A stretch of 64,000 nucleotides of DNA, from contig CAVXCI010000001.1 of NCBI GenBank assembly GCA_963760285.1, forward strand, positions 1,922,001 through 1,986,000, written 5' to 3'. A program made the position numbers and the translations under genes. Source of the stretch: PALSA-278 sp963760285. Lineage in GTDB: Bacteria; Acidobacteriota; Terriglobia; Acidiferrales; UBA7541. Within the stretch, counting starts at the first letter, position 1. Every line of letters starts with the position of its first letter. Positions 43,359 through 53,266 of the stretch are shown in pieces. The notes under the pieces are model-generated. The model ran no database searches. It saw nothing but the letters and a program-made list of their open reading frames with translations, and had not been told where the DNA came from.

Positions 43359-46112
43359 TTATACCATTTCGTCAAGTAGGGGGAATAGAGATGCCAGGGC
43401 GGTTTCCACCCCGGATGTATCTTTTCCGCCAGCCTCGGCCAGGTCCGGCCGTCCGCCGCCGGAGCCACCCACATGCTTGGCCAGCGCCTGGACGATCTTC
43501 CCGGCATGAATGCGCGGAATCAGGTCCTTGGTAACGCCCGCGATCAGGGCCACTTTACCTTCGTCAGTGGAAATAAGGACTGCCACCCCGGAGCCCAGTC
43601 TTTGCCGGAGTGTGTCCACCAGCTGCCGCATGGTGTCGCGGTCAAGGCCATCCACGCGCGCGGCAACCACGGGAACATCCTTCACGCGCCGGGCGCTGGC
43701 GAGCAGTTCATCCACCATGCCTTGCGCGGACTTGCGCTTCAGAGCGTCGCGTTCCTTTTGCAGCGCCTCAGTTCGCTCGACTAACTGCGCGATCTTGACC
43801 TCGACCTCGCCTTCGGTCGTCCCTAGGCTACCTGCAACGTTGACGACCAGATGTTTTATGTTGCGCAAGAGCTTCAATGTTTCATCACCGGTGATGGCCT
43901 GGATGCGGCGTACTCCCGCGGCGACGGATTGTTCGCCAACGATTTTGAACAGGCCAATTTCGCCGGTGCGGACCACGTGCGTGCCGCCGCACAGCTCCTT
44001 GCTGTAAAAGCCGTTGCCCCAGTGGGGATCCACCACGGTGACCACGCGGACGTTATGCTCCGGATATTTGTCGCCAAAAAACGCCAGCGCCCCCGAAGCC
44101 AGCGCGTCGTCAATGGACATGATGTCCGTGCGCATCTCCAGATTGTGAAGAACCTGCTCGTTCACCTGGTCTTCGATGTCCCGCAATTCGCTCTCTTCCA
44201 CGGCGGCGAAATGGCTGAAATCGAAGCGCAAATGATCTGGGGCCACGAGAGACCCGGCCTGCTTCACATGCGTTCCCAGAATATTGCGCAGCGCGGCGTG
44301 CATCAGGTGGGTGGCGGTGTGATTGCGCATGTCGCGCACGCGCCGCGAGGAATCGGCCACGGTGGAAACGCGGTCGCCCACGCGCAGAGCTTCCTTGGCA
44401 GTCACGCGATGGGCCACCAGCCGGCTGACGGGATAATACGCGCCGGAAATCGCCGCCAGTTCCTGGCTCATACCGGGATCGCGGAGAGTCCCCACGTCCG
44501 CCTGCTGTCCGCCAGATTCGGCGTAGATGGACGTGCGGTCCAGAACGACTTCGCCTTCCGCGCCCGCCGGCAGTTCATTCACCGCGCCGTCCTTGGTGAC
44601 AATGGCTTCAATGCGGCAATCGCGCGCCACCGTCCCAAAATAAAAATCTGGCTCGGTGCGAAATGTTTCCGCCAGTTTTGCGTACGCAGGCTTGGCAACT
44701 TCCTTGTGCGCGCCTTTCCAGGATGCCTTGGCGCGTCGTCGTTGTTCGGCCATCTCGAGCTGGAACTGCTCGTCCGCATCTGGCTCGATATTCCATTTCG
44801 GCGTATGGCGTTGCGCTAGGTCACGTACGAAGTCGGGGCGAAGTCCCAGTGTGTCATATGCGTAAAACATGTCCGCGCCGGTAATCGAACGAACGGAAAG
44901 GCTCCCGCTCTTCGGCGATCCAGCAATCCGCTGCTCGAACGCTGTTGTTGCGGGTAGAACTATCGCCTGATATCGGTGTTCTTCCTCGGTGGTAATAGTC
45001 TTAATCCGGGGGAGCGATTCGGCAATCTCAGGGTACGGTTGACGCATGACTTCGGCAACCTCATCGACCATTTCACTGGTGAACGGCTTCTTGATCCCCA
45101 GCTTCCATGCATGGTCGATTGCACGACGCAGGATTTTTCGCAGCACGTAATCCCGTCCTTCGTTCGACGGAATCACGCCATCCGCAATCAGAAAGGTTGA
45201 TGCGCGGGAATGGTCCGCGATGATCCGTAAAGAGGCGTCCGCGTCCGCGTCATGGCCGTATCTTGCGTTGGCGAGTTCGCTCGCTTTCTGAATTAGCGGC
45301 TGAAATAAGTCGGTGTCAAAATTGCTGATTTTGGCCTGCAGAACAGCGGCAAGGCGTTCCAGTCCAGCGCCGGTGTCCACCGACGGCCGCGGCAGCGGAT
45401 TCAGCTTGCCTTCCGCATCGCGGTTGAATTGCATGAAAACCAGATTCCAGATTTCGACGTAGCGGCCGCATTCGCAGCCGAATTCGCAATCCGCGTGGCC
45501 CGTGTCCGAGGCGGCTGGTCCCATGTCGTAATGAATTTCGCTGCACGGCCCGCACGGACCGGTATCTCCCATGGCCCAGAAATTTTCCTTGGCGCCGAAT
45601 TCATAAATGCGCTCGGGAGCCACCTTCTGGGCGATCCATTGGCGATGCGCTTCATCGTCGCGCTCGATTCCATTCTCGCCCTTGAAAATGGTGACGAACA
45701 GTTTGTCCTGGGGAATGCCAAACCACTGCGGCGAGGTAATCAATTCCCAGGCGAAGGCGATGGCCTCGGCCTTGAAATAGTCGCCGAAGGAAAAATTCCC
45801 CAGCATTTCAAAAAAAGTGTGATGGCGATTGGTGTAGCCGACGTTTTCGAGATCGTTGTGCTTTCCGCCCGCGCGGACGCATTTCTGGCACGTGGTAGCG
45901 CGTTTGTAGTCGCGCTGTTCCAGTCCGAGAAAGACGTCCTTGAACTGGTTCATCCCCGCATTGGTGAAAAGCAGCGTGGGATCGTTGGCGGGAACCAGCG
46001 AGGAGCTGCGCACCACGCGATGCCCGCGCTCCTCGAAGAAGCGCAGGAACGTGCTGCGAATGTTGTTGCCACTCCATTTGATATCGCTAGTCAAAAGGGC
46101 CTCAGGAAACAA
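43359..46112 (-). CDS. alaS: alanyl-tRNA synthetase
   Basis: A full-length enzyme of about 917 residues. The class II catalytic core (residues ~10-440) has motif 2 RATTCQKCVRAGGKHNDLENVG. The editing domain carries HTATH and the Cys/His of CGGTHVVRTGEIG. A coiled coil leads into the C-terminal C-Ala domain (GKIVQALAKHVGGSGGGRPDLAEAGG). The start is uncertain: TTG at 46112, or a TTG at 46094 preceded by TGAGG; no in-frame ATG lies before the conserved start. No T-box leader is seen. recX lies just upstream. Confidence 0.95.
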   Translation of the reverse strand: MFPEALLTSDIKWSGNNIRSTFLRFFEERGHRVVRSSSLVPANDPTLLFTNAGMNQFKDVFLGLEQRDYKRATTCQKCVRAGGKHNDLENVGYTNRHHTFFEMLGNFSFGDYFKAEAIAFAWELITSPQWFGIPQDKLFVTIFKGENGIERDDEAHRQWIAQKVAPERIYEFGAKENFWAMGDTGPCGPCSEIHYDMGPAASDTGHADCEFGCECGRYVEIWNLVFMQFNRDAEGKLNPLPRPSVDTGAGLERLAAVLQAKISNFDTDLFQPLIQKASELANARYGHDADADASLRIIADHSRASTFLIADGVIPSNEGRDYVLRKILRRAIDHAWKLGIKKPFTSEMVDEVAEVMRQPYPEIAESLPRIKTITTEEEHRYQAIVLPATTAFEQRIAGSPKSGSLSVRSITGADMFYAYDTLGLRPDFVRDLAQRHTPKWNIEPDADEQFQLEMAEQRRRAKASWKGAHKEVAKPAYAKLAETFRTEPDFYFGTVARDCRIEAIVTKDGAVNELPAGAEGEVVLDRTSIYAESGGQQADVGTLRDPGMSQELAAISGAYYPVSRLVAHRVTAKEALRVGDRVSTVADSSRRVRDMRNHTATHLMHAALRNILGTHVKQAGSLVAPDHLRFDFSHFAAVEESELRDIEDQVNEQVLHNLEMRTDIMSIDDALASGALAFFGDKYPEHNVRVVTVVDPHWGNGFYSKELCGGTHVVRTGEIGLFKIVGEQSVAAGVRRIQAITGDETLKLLRNIKHLVVNVAGSLGTTEGEVEVKIAQLVERTEALQKERDALKRKSAQGMVDELLASARRVKDVPVVAARVDGLDRDTMRQLVDTLRQRLGSGVAVLISTDEGKVALIAGVTKDLIPRIHAGKIVQALAKHVGGSGGGRPDLAEAGGKDTSGVETALASLFPLLDEMV

Positions 46113-46178
46113 ATGCGTGCAATTGGGAAAAGATAATTATGACAAACGTGGCGCGGAGCTGCAAAGCGCAGATGGAAT

Positions 46179-46715
46179 TTAAGCCGATTCAGGATCGAAC
46201 TCCGGCTCGGCACCGCTGTCCAAATCGTCCGCCGAACCTGACCGCAGGCGCCGAAGTTCGCTGCGAATGGCATCCGGCGAGAAACCGGCACGGAGCAGGC
46301 TGCGATACAAGGAGGCCCGCTTGCGTTCGTCAAGCGGCGTGGCGAGGGATTTTACGCGCCGGGAAATGCGCGCGCGGAGCACGGAAGGCTCATCCGTTTC
46401 CACGAAGGCGTTTTCCAGCGCGGCTTCGATGTGGCGGTCGGGGATGCCGCGTGTCCGCAATTCGCGGGTGATGCGGAATTTTCCCTGGCGGCGCAATTGC
46501 GCATGGGAACGCGCGAATTCACGGGCGTAACGGGCGTCATCCATATAGCCAAGCTGCTTGAGTTTTTTCATCACTGGCGGGACCAGCGACTTTTCCTCCG
46601 CGCGGCGCTCCAGCAACATGCGCATTTCGTATACGGAATATGCCCGGCGCATCAACGCGCGCACAGCTGCGGCGTACAACTCCGGTTCGGTGGTGAGTGG
46701 ACGGGGGCGGCGCAC
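46179..46715 (-). CDS. recX: RecX family regulator of RecA
   Basis: A 178-residue protein built of three-helix repeats (YAAAVRALMRRAYSVYEMRMLLERR, LKQLGYMDDARYAREFARSHA, RTRGIPDRHIEAAL). This matches RecX, which modulates RecA filaments. recA is not adjacent here. The C-terminus is acidic. It lies between the pilus ATPase gene and alaS on the same strand. Confidence 0.88.
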   Translation of the reverse strand: MRRPRPLTTEPELYAAAVRALMRRAYSVYEMRMLLERRAEEKSLVPPVMKKLKQLGYMDDARYAREFARSHAQLRRQGKFRITRELRTRGIPDRHIEAALENAFVETDEPSVLRARISRRVKSLATPLDERKRASLYRSLLRAGFSPDAIRSELRRLRSGSADDLDSGAEPEFDPESA

Positions 46716-46772
46716 TGCATCGCAGGATAACAGATGGCGCGGCGCCGCGTTGGTGGAGTGACCGCCGCTTTC

Positions 46773-47921
46773 TCAATGCTGTTTGGAAGTGCGCTCGAAT
46801 TCATCCATCGCGTGTTCCATTTCTTCGCGCGCCGATTCGGTGGTGGACCGAATGCCCTGCACGCGCAGACGGAAATCATCGGGGTTGGAGGAGCTGAGCA
46901 GAGCCTCCTCCAGAGTGATGAGATGGCGGGAGTACAGATCGAAGAGGGATTGGTCAAAACTCTGCATGGCGTACTGGCTGGTGCCGTCAGCGATGGCGCC
47001 GGGGATAAGTCGCGTTTTGTCAGGATGGATGATGCAATCGCGTATGAAACCGGTGGCAATCAGCACTTCCACGGCCGGAACACGCCCGCCATTGTCCATA
47101 CGGCGGATCAGGCGCTGGCTGATGACGGCATGAAGCGTGGAGGCAAGCTGAAGGCGAATCTGATTCTGCTCCTGTTCCGGGAACACGGCGATGATTCGCT
47201 GGATAGTTTCGGCGGCATCGAGCGTGTGCAATGTGGAAAGAACCAGGTGGCCGGTTTCGGCGGCAAGCAGCGCGGTGGAAATGGTCTCCAGGTCGCGCAT
47301 TTCGCCCACAAGGATCACGTTGGGATCCTGGCGCAGGGCGGCGCGCAGCGCGACGGGAAAGGATTGCGTGTCCACATTCACTTCGCGCTGGTCAATGAAT
47401 GACTTCTTGTCGCGGTGCAGGAATTCGATAGGGTCCTCGATGGTGATGATGTGCTCGGCGCTGCGGGAGTTGATGCAGTCCAGCATGGAAGCCAGCGTGG
47501 TGGACTTGCCGGAACCGGTGGTGCCAGTGACGATGACCAAACCACGGCGCTCGGCGGCGATTTTTTCAAGGACGCGAGGCAGCTCCAGTTCCTCGATGGT
47601 GGGGACCCTGGAGGGAATCACGCGCAAAACCATTCCCACGCTGCCGCGTTGCTGAAAGACGCTGGCGCGGAAGCGGCCCAGACCGGCGACGCCGTAGGCG
47701 AGGTCCAGTTCGGTGTTGTCCTTAAACCTTTCTTTCTGGCGGCTGGTCATCATGCTGAGGGCCATCTGCACCATGTCTTCCGTGGAAAGGCGGGCAAGAT
47801 CCGCTTCAAGCTCGAGCTGGCCCTGAATCCGCAGGCAAGGAACACTGCCGACTTTCAGGTGAAGGTCCGAGGCTTTTTTTTCGACGGCGCGCTGCAATAG
47901 ATCATTGATGGAGACGCCCAT
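46773..47921 (-). CDS. pilU: PilT/PilU-type twitching motility ATPase
   Basis: A 382-residue hexameric secretion-type ATPase that powers type IV pilus retraction. Walker A is GTTGSGKST, the Asp box is ITIEDPIEFLH, Walker B is ILVGEMRD and the His box is STLHTLDA. The C-terminal segment reads GAIADGTSQYAMQSFDQSL, without the classic AIRNLIRE motif of PilT, which favours a PilU-like or second PilT. The ATG at 47921 begins MGVSINDLLQ; a strong terminator-like hairpin ends directly at this codon. No other pilus gene is nearby. Confidence 0.88.
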   Translation of the reverse strand: MGVSINDLLQRAVEKKASDLHLKVGSVPCLRIQGQLELEADLARLSTEDMVQMALSMMTSRQKERFKDNTELDLAYGVAGLGRFRASVFQQRGSVGMVLRVIPSRVPTIEELELPRVLEKIAAERRGLVIVTGTTGSGKSTTLASMLDCINSRSAEHIITIEDPIEFLHRDKKSFIDQREVNVDTQSFPVALRAALRQDPNVILVGEMRDLETISTALLAAETGHLVLSTLHTLDAAETIQRIIAVFPEQEQNQIRLQLASTLHAVISQRLIRRMDNGGRVPAVEVLIATGFIRDCIIHPDKTRLIPGAIADGTSQYAMQSFDQSLFDLYSRHLITLEEALLSSSNPDDFRLRVQGIRSTTESAREEMEHAMDEFERTSKQH

Positions 47922-47949
47922 AAAAACAAAACCCCCTGCGGAAGGGGGT
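47921..47949 (-). terminator. intrinsic terminator abutting the pilus ATPase start codon
   Basis: On the minus strand ACCCCCT-TCCGC-AGGGGGT forms a 7-bp GC-rich stem, followed by TTTGTTTTTA whose last base is the A of the start ATG. It would end transcripts from the aquaporin and ilvE side, or act as an attenuator for the pilus ATPase. The AGGGGG of the stem is also the nearest Shine-Dalgarno-like sequence. Confidence 0.7.
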
Positions 47950-48026
47950 GTACGTGAAAAACCTAACAGGTTTGGATACATGCTGCAATGAAACGAGCGC
48001 GGCGAATTGCGCCAGAGCAAACGAGG

Positions 48027-48733
48027 CTAATCGGCGTTGGGAATGAAGAGGCGGTCGCTGAGCCAGGCGGCCACAACTCCGCCCAGCAGCGGGCCGATCC
48101 AATAGACGCCGTGGTTGGCCCAATGATGGGAAACCACGCCGGGCCCAAAACGCGCGCGGGATTCATGGCCGCGCCGGTGAATGGGTCCGCCGAAAAGGAT
48201 AGCAGGTGGACGCCATAAGTCCAGTGGCGATTCCGGCCGCAGTGCGGGAATTCGATTCCGGCGCGCGCGGTGGCCAGGAAGAAAACAAACACCAGAAAGA
48301 ATGTGAGCACGGCTTCCATGCCCATCGCCGGCGTGCGCGTGAGGTCGTGGCCACGACTGAGGCGTCCCCAGCGAAACCGAGCGCCACAGGCTCTCCGGCA
48401 ATCAGCCACATCAGCAGACGCGCCGCAGCGGTTCCGCCCAGAAGCTGCGCCGCTCCGATAAAGGATCAGGTCGAACGTGCCCAGCCGCCGCGTCACCCAG
48501 AATCCGATGCTGATCGCCGGATTCAGATGTCCGCCGGAGACGGGCCCCGCGGCGGAAATCATCAGTGGCATACGCCAGGCCTTGCGCAATGGCGATTCCC
48601 AGGCAGACCCAGGCCGGGCGAGCCCGTGACGCGCAACGCGGCGTCGGCGCAGCATTGCTCCCGCGCCGATCAACACCACGGCGAACGTCCCGATAAATTC
48701 CGCCAGTACTCGCGCAAACAGCCGCATTCGCAT
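48027..48733 (-). pseudogene. MIP-family aquaporin/glycerol facilitator, multiply frameshifted
   Basis: The two NPA signatures of aquaporins are readable (SGGHLNPAISIGFW and FTGAAMNPARVLGP), as are the first helix (AEFIGTFAVVLIGAGAM) and the last (GPLLGGVVAAWLSDRLFIPNAD). They fall in different frames. At least four or five single-base changes are needed between about 48100 and 48650 to restore a protein of about 235 residues. It is either a decayed gene or a poorly resolved sequence stretch. The family is certain, its intactness is not. Confidence 0.7.
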
Positions 48734-48825
48734 ATCGCCTTTGCTCCCGCCTCGCCATACTCGCGCGAAACCGGAAGCGGCCTGATTCTATCCGGAAACT
48801 AGCCGGTGGAAAAGCAAGTCGTGTA

Positions 48826-49800
48826 TTAAATAGCGGGCGGCGCGCGCAACGGGAACGGGCGCGGCGGCGGGGAAACGCCGACAGGCGAGAGCCACTGATG
48901 GCGGTCGGGCTTGCGTCCGCTGATCAGCTCGAAGAACTCTTCCTGCAACTGATGCGTAATGGGGCCGCGCTTGCCGGGGCCGATCGCGATCTTGTCAATC
49001 GAGCGGATGGGCGTAATTTCCGCGGCCGTGCCGGAAAAGAAAACTTCGTCGGCGATGTAGAGCATTTCGCGCGGGATCATCTGCTCGGACGCCGGAATGC
49101 CCAGGTCGCGGCAGAGCGCCAGCACGGAATCGCGCGTGATGCCCGGCAGGACGCAATTGGCCAGCGGCGGAGTTACCAACTTGCCGTTCGCGACAAGAAA
49201 AATATTTTCGCCGGAGCCTTCGCTCACATAGCCGTTCACGTCCAGCGCAATGCCCTCGGTATAGCCGTTGGTGAGAGCTTCCATCTTGATGAGCTGGGAA
49301 TTCATGTAATTCGCGGCGGATTTCGCCATTTGCGGCAGCGTGTTGGGAGCGAGCCGCGCCCAGGAACTGACGCAAACGTCCACGCCGTGCTCCAGGGCCT
49401 CCTCGCCGAGATATTTGCCCCAGTTCCAGCAACCCAGATAAACCTCGATGGGGCAGTGGAAAGGATTTACGCCCACGTCGCCATATCCGCGGAAAATTAC
49501 GGGGCGAATGTAGCAGGCGTCCATGCGATTGACGCGCACCAGGTCGAGCGCGGCCGCGTGGCAAAGGTCGTCAGCGAAGAATCGGGATCCATCCGGTAAA
49601 TGTGCGCGGAATTCAGAAGCCGCTGCATGTGCTCGCGCAGGCGGAAAATGGCGGGACCTTGCTTGGTGTTGTAGCAGCGGATGCCTTCGAACACCTCGGA
49701 GCCATAACTGATCACATGGGAGACGACGTGGATTTTGGCGTCGTCCCAGGGAACGAAATATCCCGTTATGCCAAATCTTTTCCGTCTTGACAAGGGCCAT
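48826..49800 (-). pseudogene. ilvE: branched-chain amino acid aminotransferase, frame broken twice
   Basis: A PLP fold-type IV aminotransferase of about 320 residues that makes Val, Leu and Ile. The start at 49800 (MALVKTEKIWHNGIF) has GGAG seven bases upstream. One extra base near 49757 must be ignored to continue VPWDDAKIHVVSHVISYGSEVFEGIRCYNT. One missing base near 49577 leads into DLCHAAALDLVRVN. The rest is intact and includes GYVSEGSGENIFLV, LPGITRDSVLALC and EVFFSGTAAEITP. Motif preservation suggests a functional gene with sequence errors. Confidence 0.85.
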
Positions 49801-49844
49801 CAAAGTACTCCATGCGCCGGGATCGGGAAGGTGCAGCGTGCAAT

Positions 49845-49879
49845 GAATTCGCTTGCCCGCTCGCGGGAGCCGCGAATTC
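49845..49879. other. hairpin in the ilvE leader
   Basis: GAATTCGC (49845-49852) and GCGAATTC (49872-49879) pair over 8 bp around a 19-base loop that itself holds a CCCG/CGGG stem. It lies in the predicted leader, 45 bases before the ilvE start. Confidence 0.4.
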
Positions 49880-49923
49880 CCGGTAGGAGCGGCTGAAGCA
49901 AACCCGCAATCAGCACGTCGCGA

Positions 49924-49929
49924 ATTATA
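49924..49929 (-). promoter_or_regulatory. -10 box (TATAAT) of ilvE
   Basis: A perfect minus-strand TATAAT lies 123 bases before the ilvE start. No convincing -35 is present 17 bases upstream. The remaining gap to 50058 holds no gene. Confidence 0.4.
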
Positions 49930-50058
49930 GCACAGCGATTTCCGCCGAAAAGAGGAAGCCGTTTTCGCCGAGGGCCGCGCCGCGGCCATTTTGGCCGGTT
50001 GTCCGCAAGGATCAAAAGCGGCAACGGATGCATGTGCGCGGATGTTTTCGTCATTTCT

Positions 50059-51245
50059 TTAGCGGGCTTGCGGTAACGCGTGCTCCTGGATCTCTTCGTG
50101 CCAGAAACCAGGGTTGCGGCCCCAGGCGCTGGTCTGCCAATTATCAATGGCCGTGGCTGGAGGCAGCCAATCTGGTACGCGGAAACAGAGATATTCGGCC
50201 AGAGCCTGCACGAAAGGCTCGTAGAGATGGCGATACTCGGCGAGTTTCTTTTCCGCTTCGTCGGTGCCCCGGAGGCGGAATCCGGCGGTGCGGAGGCCCT
50301 TGCGAAGACGCACGATGGATTCGGATGGGAGGCGATCGGTGAGCGGAGTATCGGGCTTGCGAACAAAAATGGCGGCGAGGTCCACCAGCGCGTGGCGGGC
50401 CATGGCGAAGGTCAGTTCCGCCTGCCGCTGGCAAGGGCCTTCCACCTCGGCAATGACAAAAGCCGAAGAATCCAGCACGGTGCATACGGCAGCAAGCCAG
50501 GACTGATTGTCGTGCTGGGAGCGGTAAAAGCAAAGGACCGCGTAGGAGAGATGGCTCTCCATCAACTCCGCACTCCATTTTTCCCAGTCGCGAAAAATTT
50601 CCTGCAACGCTTCGAAACCGTCGCAGTCCGCATGTCGGCGCAGGAGCTCGCCGGCGCTGGGCGGCGAACCGGCGCGCGCGTCCAGCAGGGAAATGGTCAC
50701 TTCGCGGCGCGAAAAGGCCTGATAGATCACTGGCAAGTAACCAATCACCATGGCCAGAAACCCAAAACCGAGTCCGGATTCGGCGACCACTAAAAAGCGC
50801 GCCCCCGGCGTGTGGGGGATTACGTCGCCCAGCCCCAGCGTGAAGAACGTAGTCCCGCTGAGGTAGAAATCAATTCCAAAGCGCGCCCACCGGTCGCCGG
50901 GCATCACCGCTACATGAAACGCCCAATAAATCAGCGAATAACCCAGAACCAGACCGCAGCCCAGCAGCTCAGGAGTCCCAGCAGGGAAAGCGGGCCGTAA
51001 TAGCCGAGGAAGTTTTCCCGGCGGCGCTGCTTGCGCATGCGGCGGGCAATACGGGCCCATGGTCTCCATGTGGAGATGAAATAAAAGCGCGCGAGCCGGA
51101 ATTTTCGCGTGCCGCGCCGTGGCAGGACGATGGTCTCAAACGCGTCCTGCAAGATAGCCAGGACCAATACAATGCCGACAATGGCGGCGAAGATAATCAT
51201 CATAGGCCGCGCGGGCGCTGCCACCGGGAAATCGTCTGCCTGCAA
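50059..51245 (-). CDS. two-TM potassium-channel-like membrane protein (one frameshift)
   Basis: An inner-membrane protein of about 395 residues. The first helix is IIFAAIVGIVLVLAILQDAF, with the conserved ETIVLPRR after it. Further helices (GPLSLLGLLSCWAAVWFW; LIYWAFHVAV) flank the break near 50945, where the frame must change. The pore loop reads TTFFTLGLGDVIP, so the filter is TLGLGD rather than TVGYGD. A second pore helix (GFGFLAMVIGYLPVIYQAF) and a cytoplasmic domain of about 250 residues follow. That domain has no RCK motif that I recognise. The TTG start at 51245 is uncertain; ATG codons at 51203 and 51200 are alternatives. Confidence 0.75.
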
Positions 51246-51313
51246 AACATAATGGAAAACATACCACCATCGGATGCAGCTGGAGCCTTCAAAGAATCAA
51301 ATAACCAGCGACG

Positions 51314-52310
51314 TCAGGCATTCACGTCCAGGATTACGCGGCCCTGGATGTGGCCCGGCAATAATGTCCTCGGAAAGCTCGAAAATGCGCGAAAGAGGTT
51401 CCACGCGCGCAATTTTTTCCGCTTGCTCCCCGGGAAGTATTTCGGCGAGGCGCTTCCACGCCGCCAGCCGTGGGATCTTGGGCGTCCACGCCGAACTGAC
51501 GCCCAGCAGGGAAACATTGCGCAAAATGAATGGGAAGACGCTGAGCGGCACATCCGCTCCGCCGACCATCCCACACGAAGCCACTGCGCCGTACGATGCC
51601 GTTTCAGCCAGCATGGAAGCCAGCGTCTGGCCACCGACGTTGTCCACGCCGCCAGCCCATCGTTCCGCGGAAAGCGGCGGATGAGGCGCGGCCAGCTCTG
51701 CGCGCGGGACACATGCTCGGTGCGCCCAGGTTCTTCAACCAATCCCCAATCTCTGGCCGTCCCGTGGACGCCGCCACTTTGTACCCTGCTCGCGCCAAAA
51801 TCATGACGGCAAATGAGCCTACGCCTCCGGCCGCGCCGGAGACGAGCACTTCGTTGGGGCCGGGACGAACGTTGCTATGCTCCAGCGCGGTGACGGCCAG
51901 CATTGCCGTGAAGCCCGCGGTGCCGATAGCCATAGCCTGCCGCAAATCGTAAGCGGCAGGTACGGGAACCACTGCATCGGCGGGGAGACGAGCGGCTTGC
52001 GTGAATCCGCCCCAGCGCGTTTCGCTGAGGCCCTGTCCGGTGGCCAGGACGCGATCTCCGGGTTTAAATTCGGAAATGGAGGATTCCTCGACGGTTCCCG
52101 CCAGGTCAATCCCGCAAACCATGGGAAATCTGCGGATGATTTTGCCGCGGCTGAGAACAGCCAGGCCGTCCTTGTAATTCAACGAAGAATAAGCCACGCG
52201 AATAAGGACCTCGCCGGAGGGAAGATCCGGTTCCTTGAGGTCCTGGAACGCAACGCGGTACTTGCCGCGTTCCTCTTCCCGCGCTAAAGAGCGCGAAATG
52301 TTTCTGCCAT
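51314..52310 (-). pseudogene. acuI: YhdH/AcuI-type zinc-free alcohol dehydrogenase (acryloyl-CoA reductase-like), frame broken
   Basis: An MDR-superfamily oxidoreductase of about 330 residues. The start is MAETFRAL at 52310. After one missing base near 52286 it continues GKYRVAFQDL, then VAYSSLNYKDGLAV and CGIDLAGTVEES. The NADPH site is VSGAAGGVGSFAV. Further breaks near 51700 and 51360 separate MDNVGGQTLASMLAE and the true C-terminus GHIQGRVILDVNA. All conserved blocks are present, so sequence errors are likely. The substrate cannot be fixed: acryloyl-CoA or a quinone-like enone. Confidence 0.78.
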
Positions 52311-52342
52311 GGCTGTCCCCCAGCCGCGGGCGCGCGCCAGAA

Positions 52343-53230
52343 TCAGCGCGGAGAATCCGGCGGCGCGGATTGACTCAACATTTGAAAGGTACGATGAATT
52401 TGGTCCAATTGATGACCATATACGTTTTCCCAGATCCCCAGCAGGAAGAAGGGAACCATCGCGGCGAGCACCAAAGCCTTTGCGCGGCCGGGAACTTTGG
52501 CTTCCGGCTCCCAGCGGAAGAGCTGCCTGGAGATCACCAGCGCGACGATCAGGCCCATCAATAGCGCCGCGCAGTAACCGGCAAATTCCGGCAGTGTGAT
52601 GGTTTTCAGCATGGCGCCCTGTAAGCCGGCGACCAGATACGTGGCGGGCAGGAAGAGGGCAGCGTGCTGGATCCACAGCGGCATGATGGAAAGCGGAAAA
52701 GTGGCGCCGGAAAAAAAGAGAAAGAGAAACCAGATAATGTTGTTGATCACCTGGGTTTCCTGCATGTTGTTGGTGACGCTGGCGACGATCAGGCCAAATG
52801 CCGAAAACGTAGCCGCGCCGATGGAAACCAATACGAGCACCGCGCCAAGATTTCCGACGCTTTGCATGTGGAAAATGAACCGGCAAATCAGGAATTCCAG
52901 CAGGATGGTGGGCAGAACCAGAAAATAGTTCGAAACAATACTGGAGATCAACAGCGCCCCCGCCCCCACCGGCGTGAGCTGGAACCGCCGCAGAATGCCC
53001 TGTTCACGAAAGGCGACCAGCTGCACGCTCAGGCCCCAAAAGCTGCCCATTACCGTAAGCGACAGCACGGGTCCAAGCAGGTAGGTGATGGCCGTGGGGT
53101 TACCGTGGGCAAAGACCGCCGCGTACATGAAGAGGAAGCCCAGCGGGAGGACCTGGCTGAAAAAAATGAACGCGGGGCTGCGTAATGCCAGCCGCATGCG
53201 CACTCTTGAAAGTGTCCAACTGTACTTCAC
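52343..53230 (-). CDS. ABC-2 type transporter permease
   Basis: A 295-residue inner-membrane protein with six to seven hydrophobic helices, including the ABC-2 core (NNIIWFLFLFFSGATFPLSIMPLWIQHAALFLPATYLVAGLQG). It should form an exporter with the ATPase encoded upstream (53267-54187). The GTG start at 53230 has AGGAGG seven bases upstream, and 36 bases separate it from the ATPase stop. The substrate is unknown: drug, lipid or polysaccharide. Confidence 0.88.
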   Translation of the reverse strand: MKYSWTLSRVRMRLALRSPAFIFFSQVLPLGFLFMYAAVFAHGNPTAITYLLGPVLSLTVMGSFWGLSVQLVAFREQGILRRFQLTPVGAGALLISSIVSNYFLVLPTILLEFLICRFIFHMQSVGNLGAVLVLVSIGAATFSAFGLIVASVTNNMQETQVINNIIWFLFLFFSGATFPLSIMPLWIQHAALFLPATYLVAGLQGAMLKTITLPEFAGYCAALLMGLIVALVISRQLFRWEPEAKVPGRAKALVLAAMVPFFLLGIWENVYGHQLDQIHRTFQMLSQSAPPDSPR

Positions 53231-53266
53231 TAAAAATCCTCCTGCCCCGCATGAATCAAATCTGAT

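Noticed and set aside
46113..46178. T-box leader upstream of alaS
   Set aside because: The gap to recX is only 66 bases and contains no T-box core or specifier stem.
52284..52886. Minus-strand reading frame of 200 residues in the ABC permease region
   Set aside because: It is the out-of-frame shadow of the permease; only its last codons coincide with the true start of the acuI-like gene.
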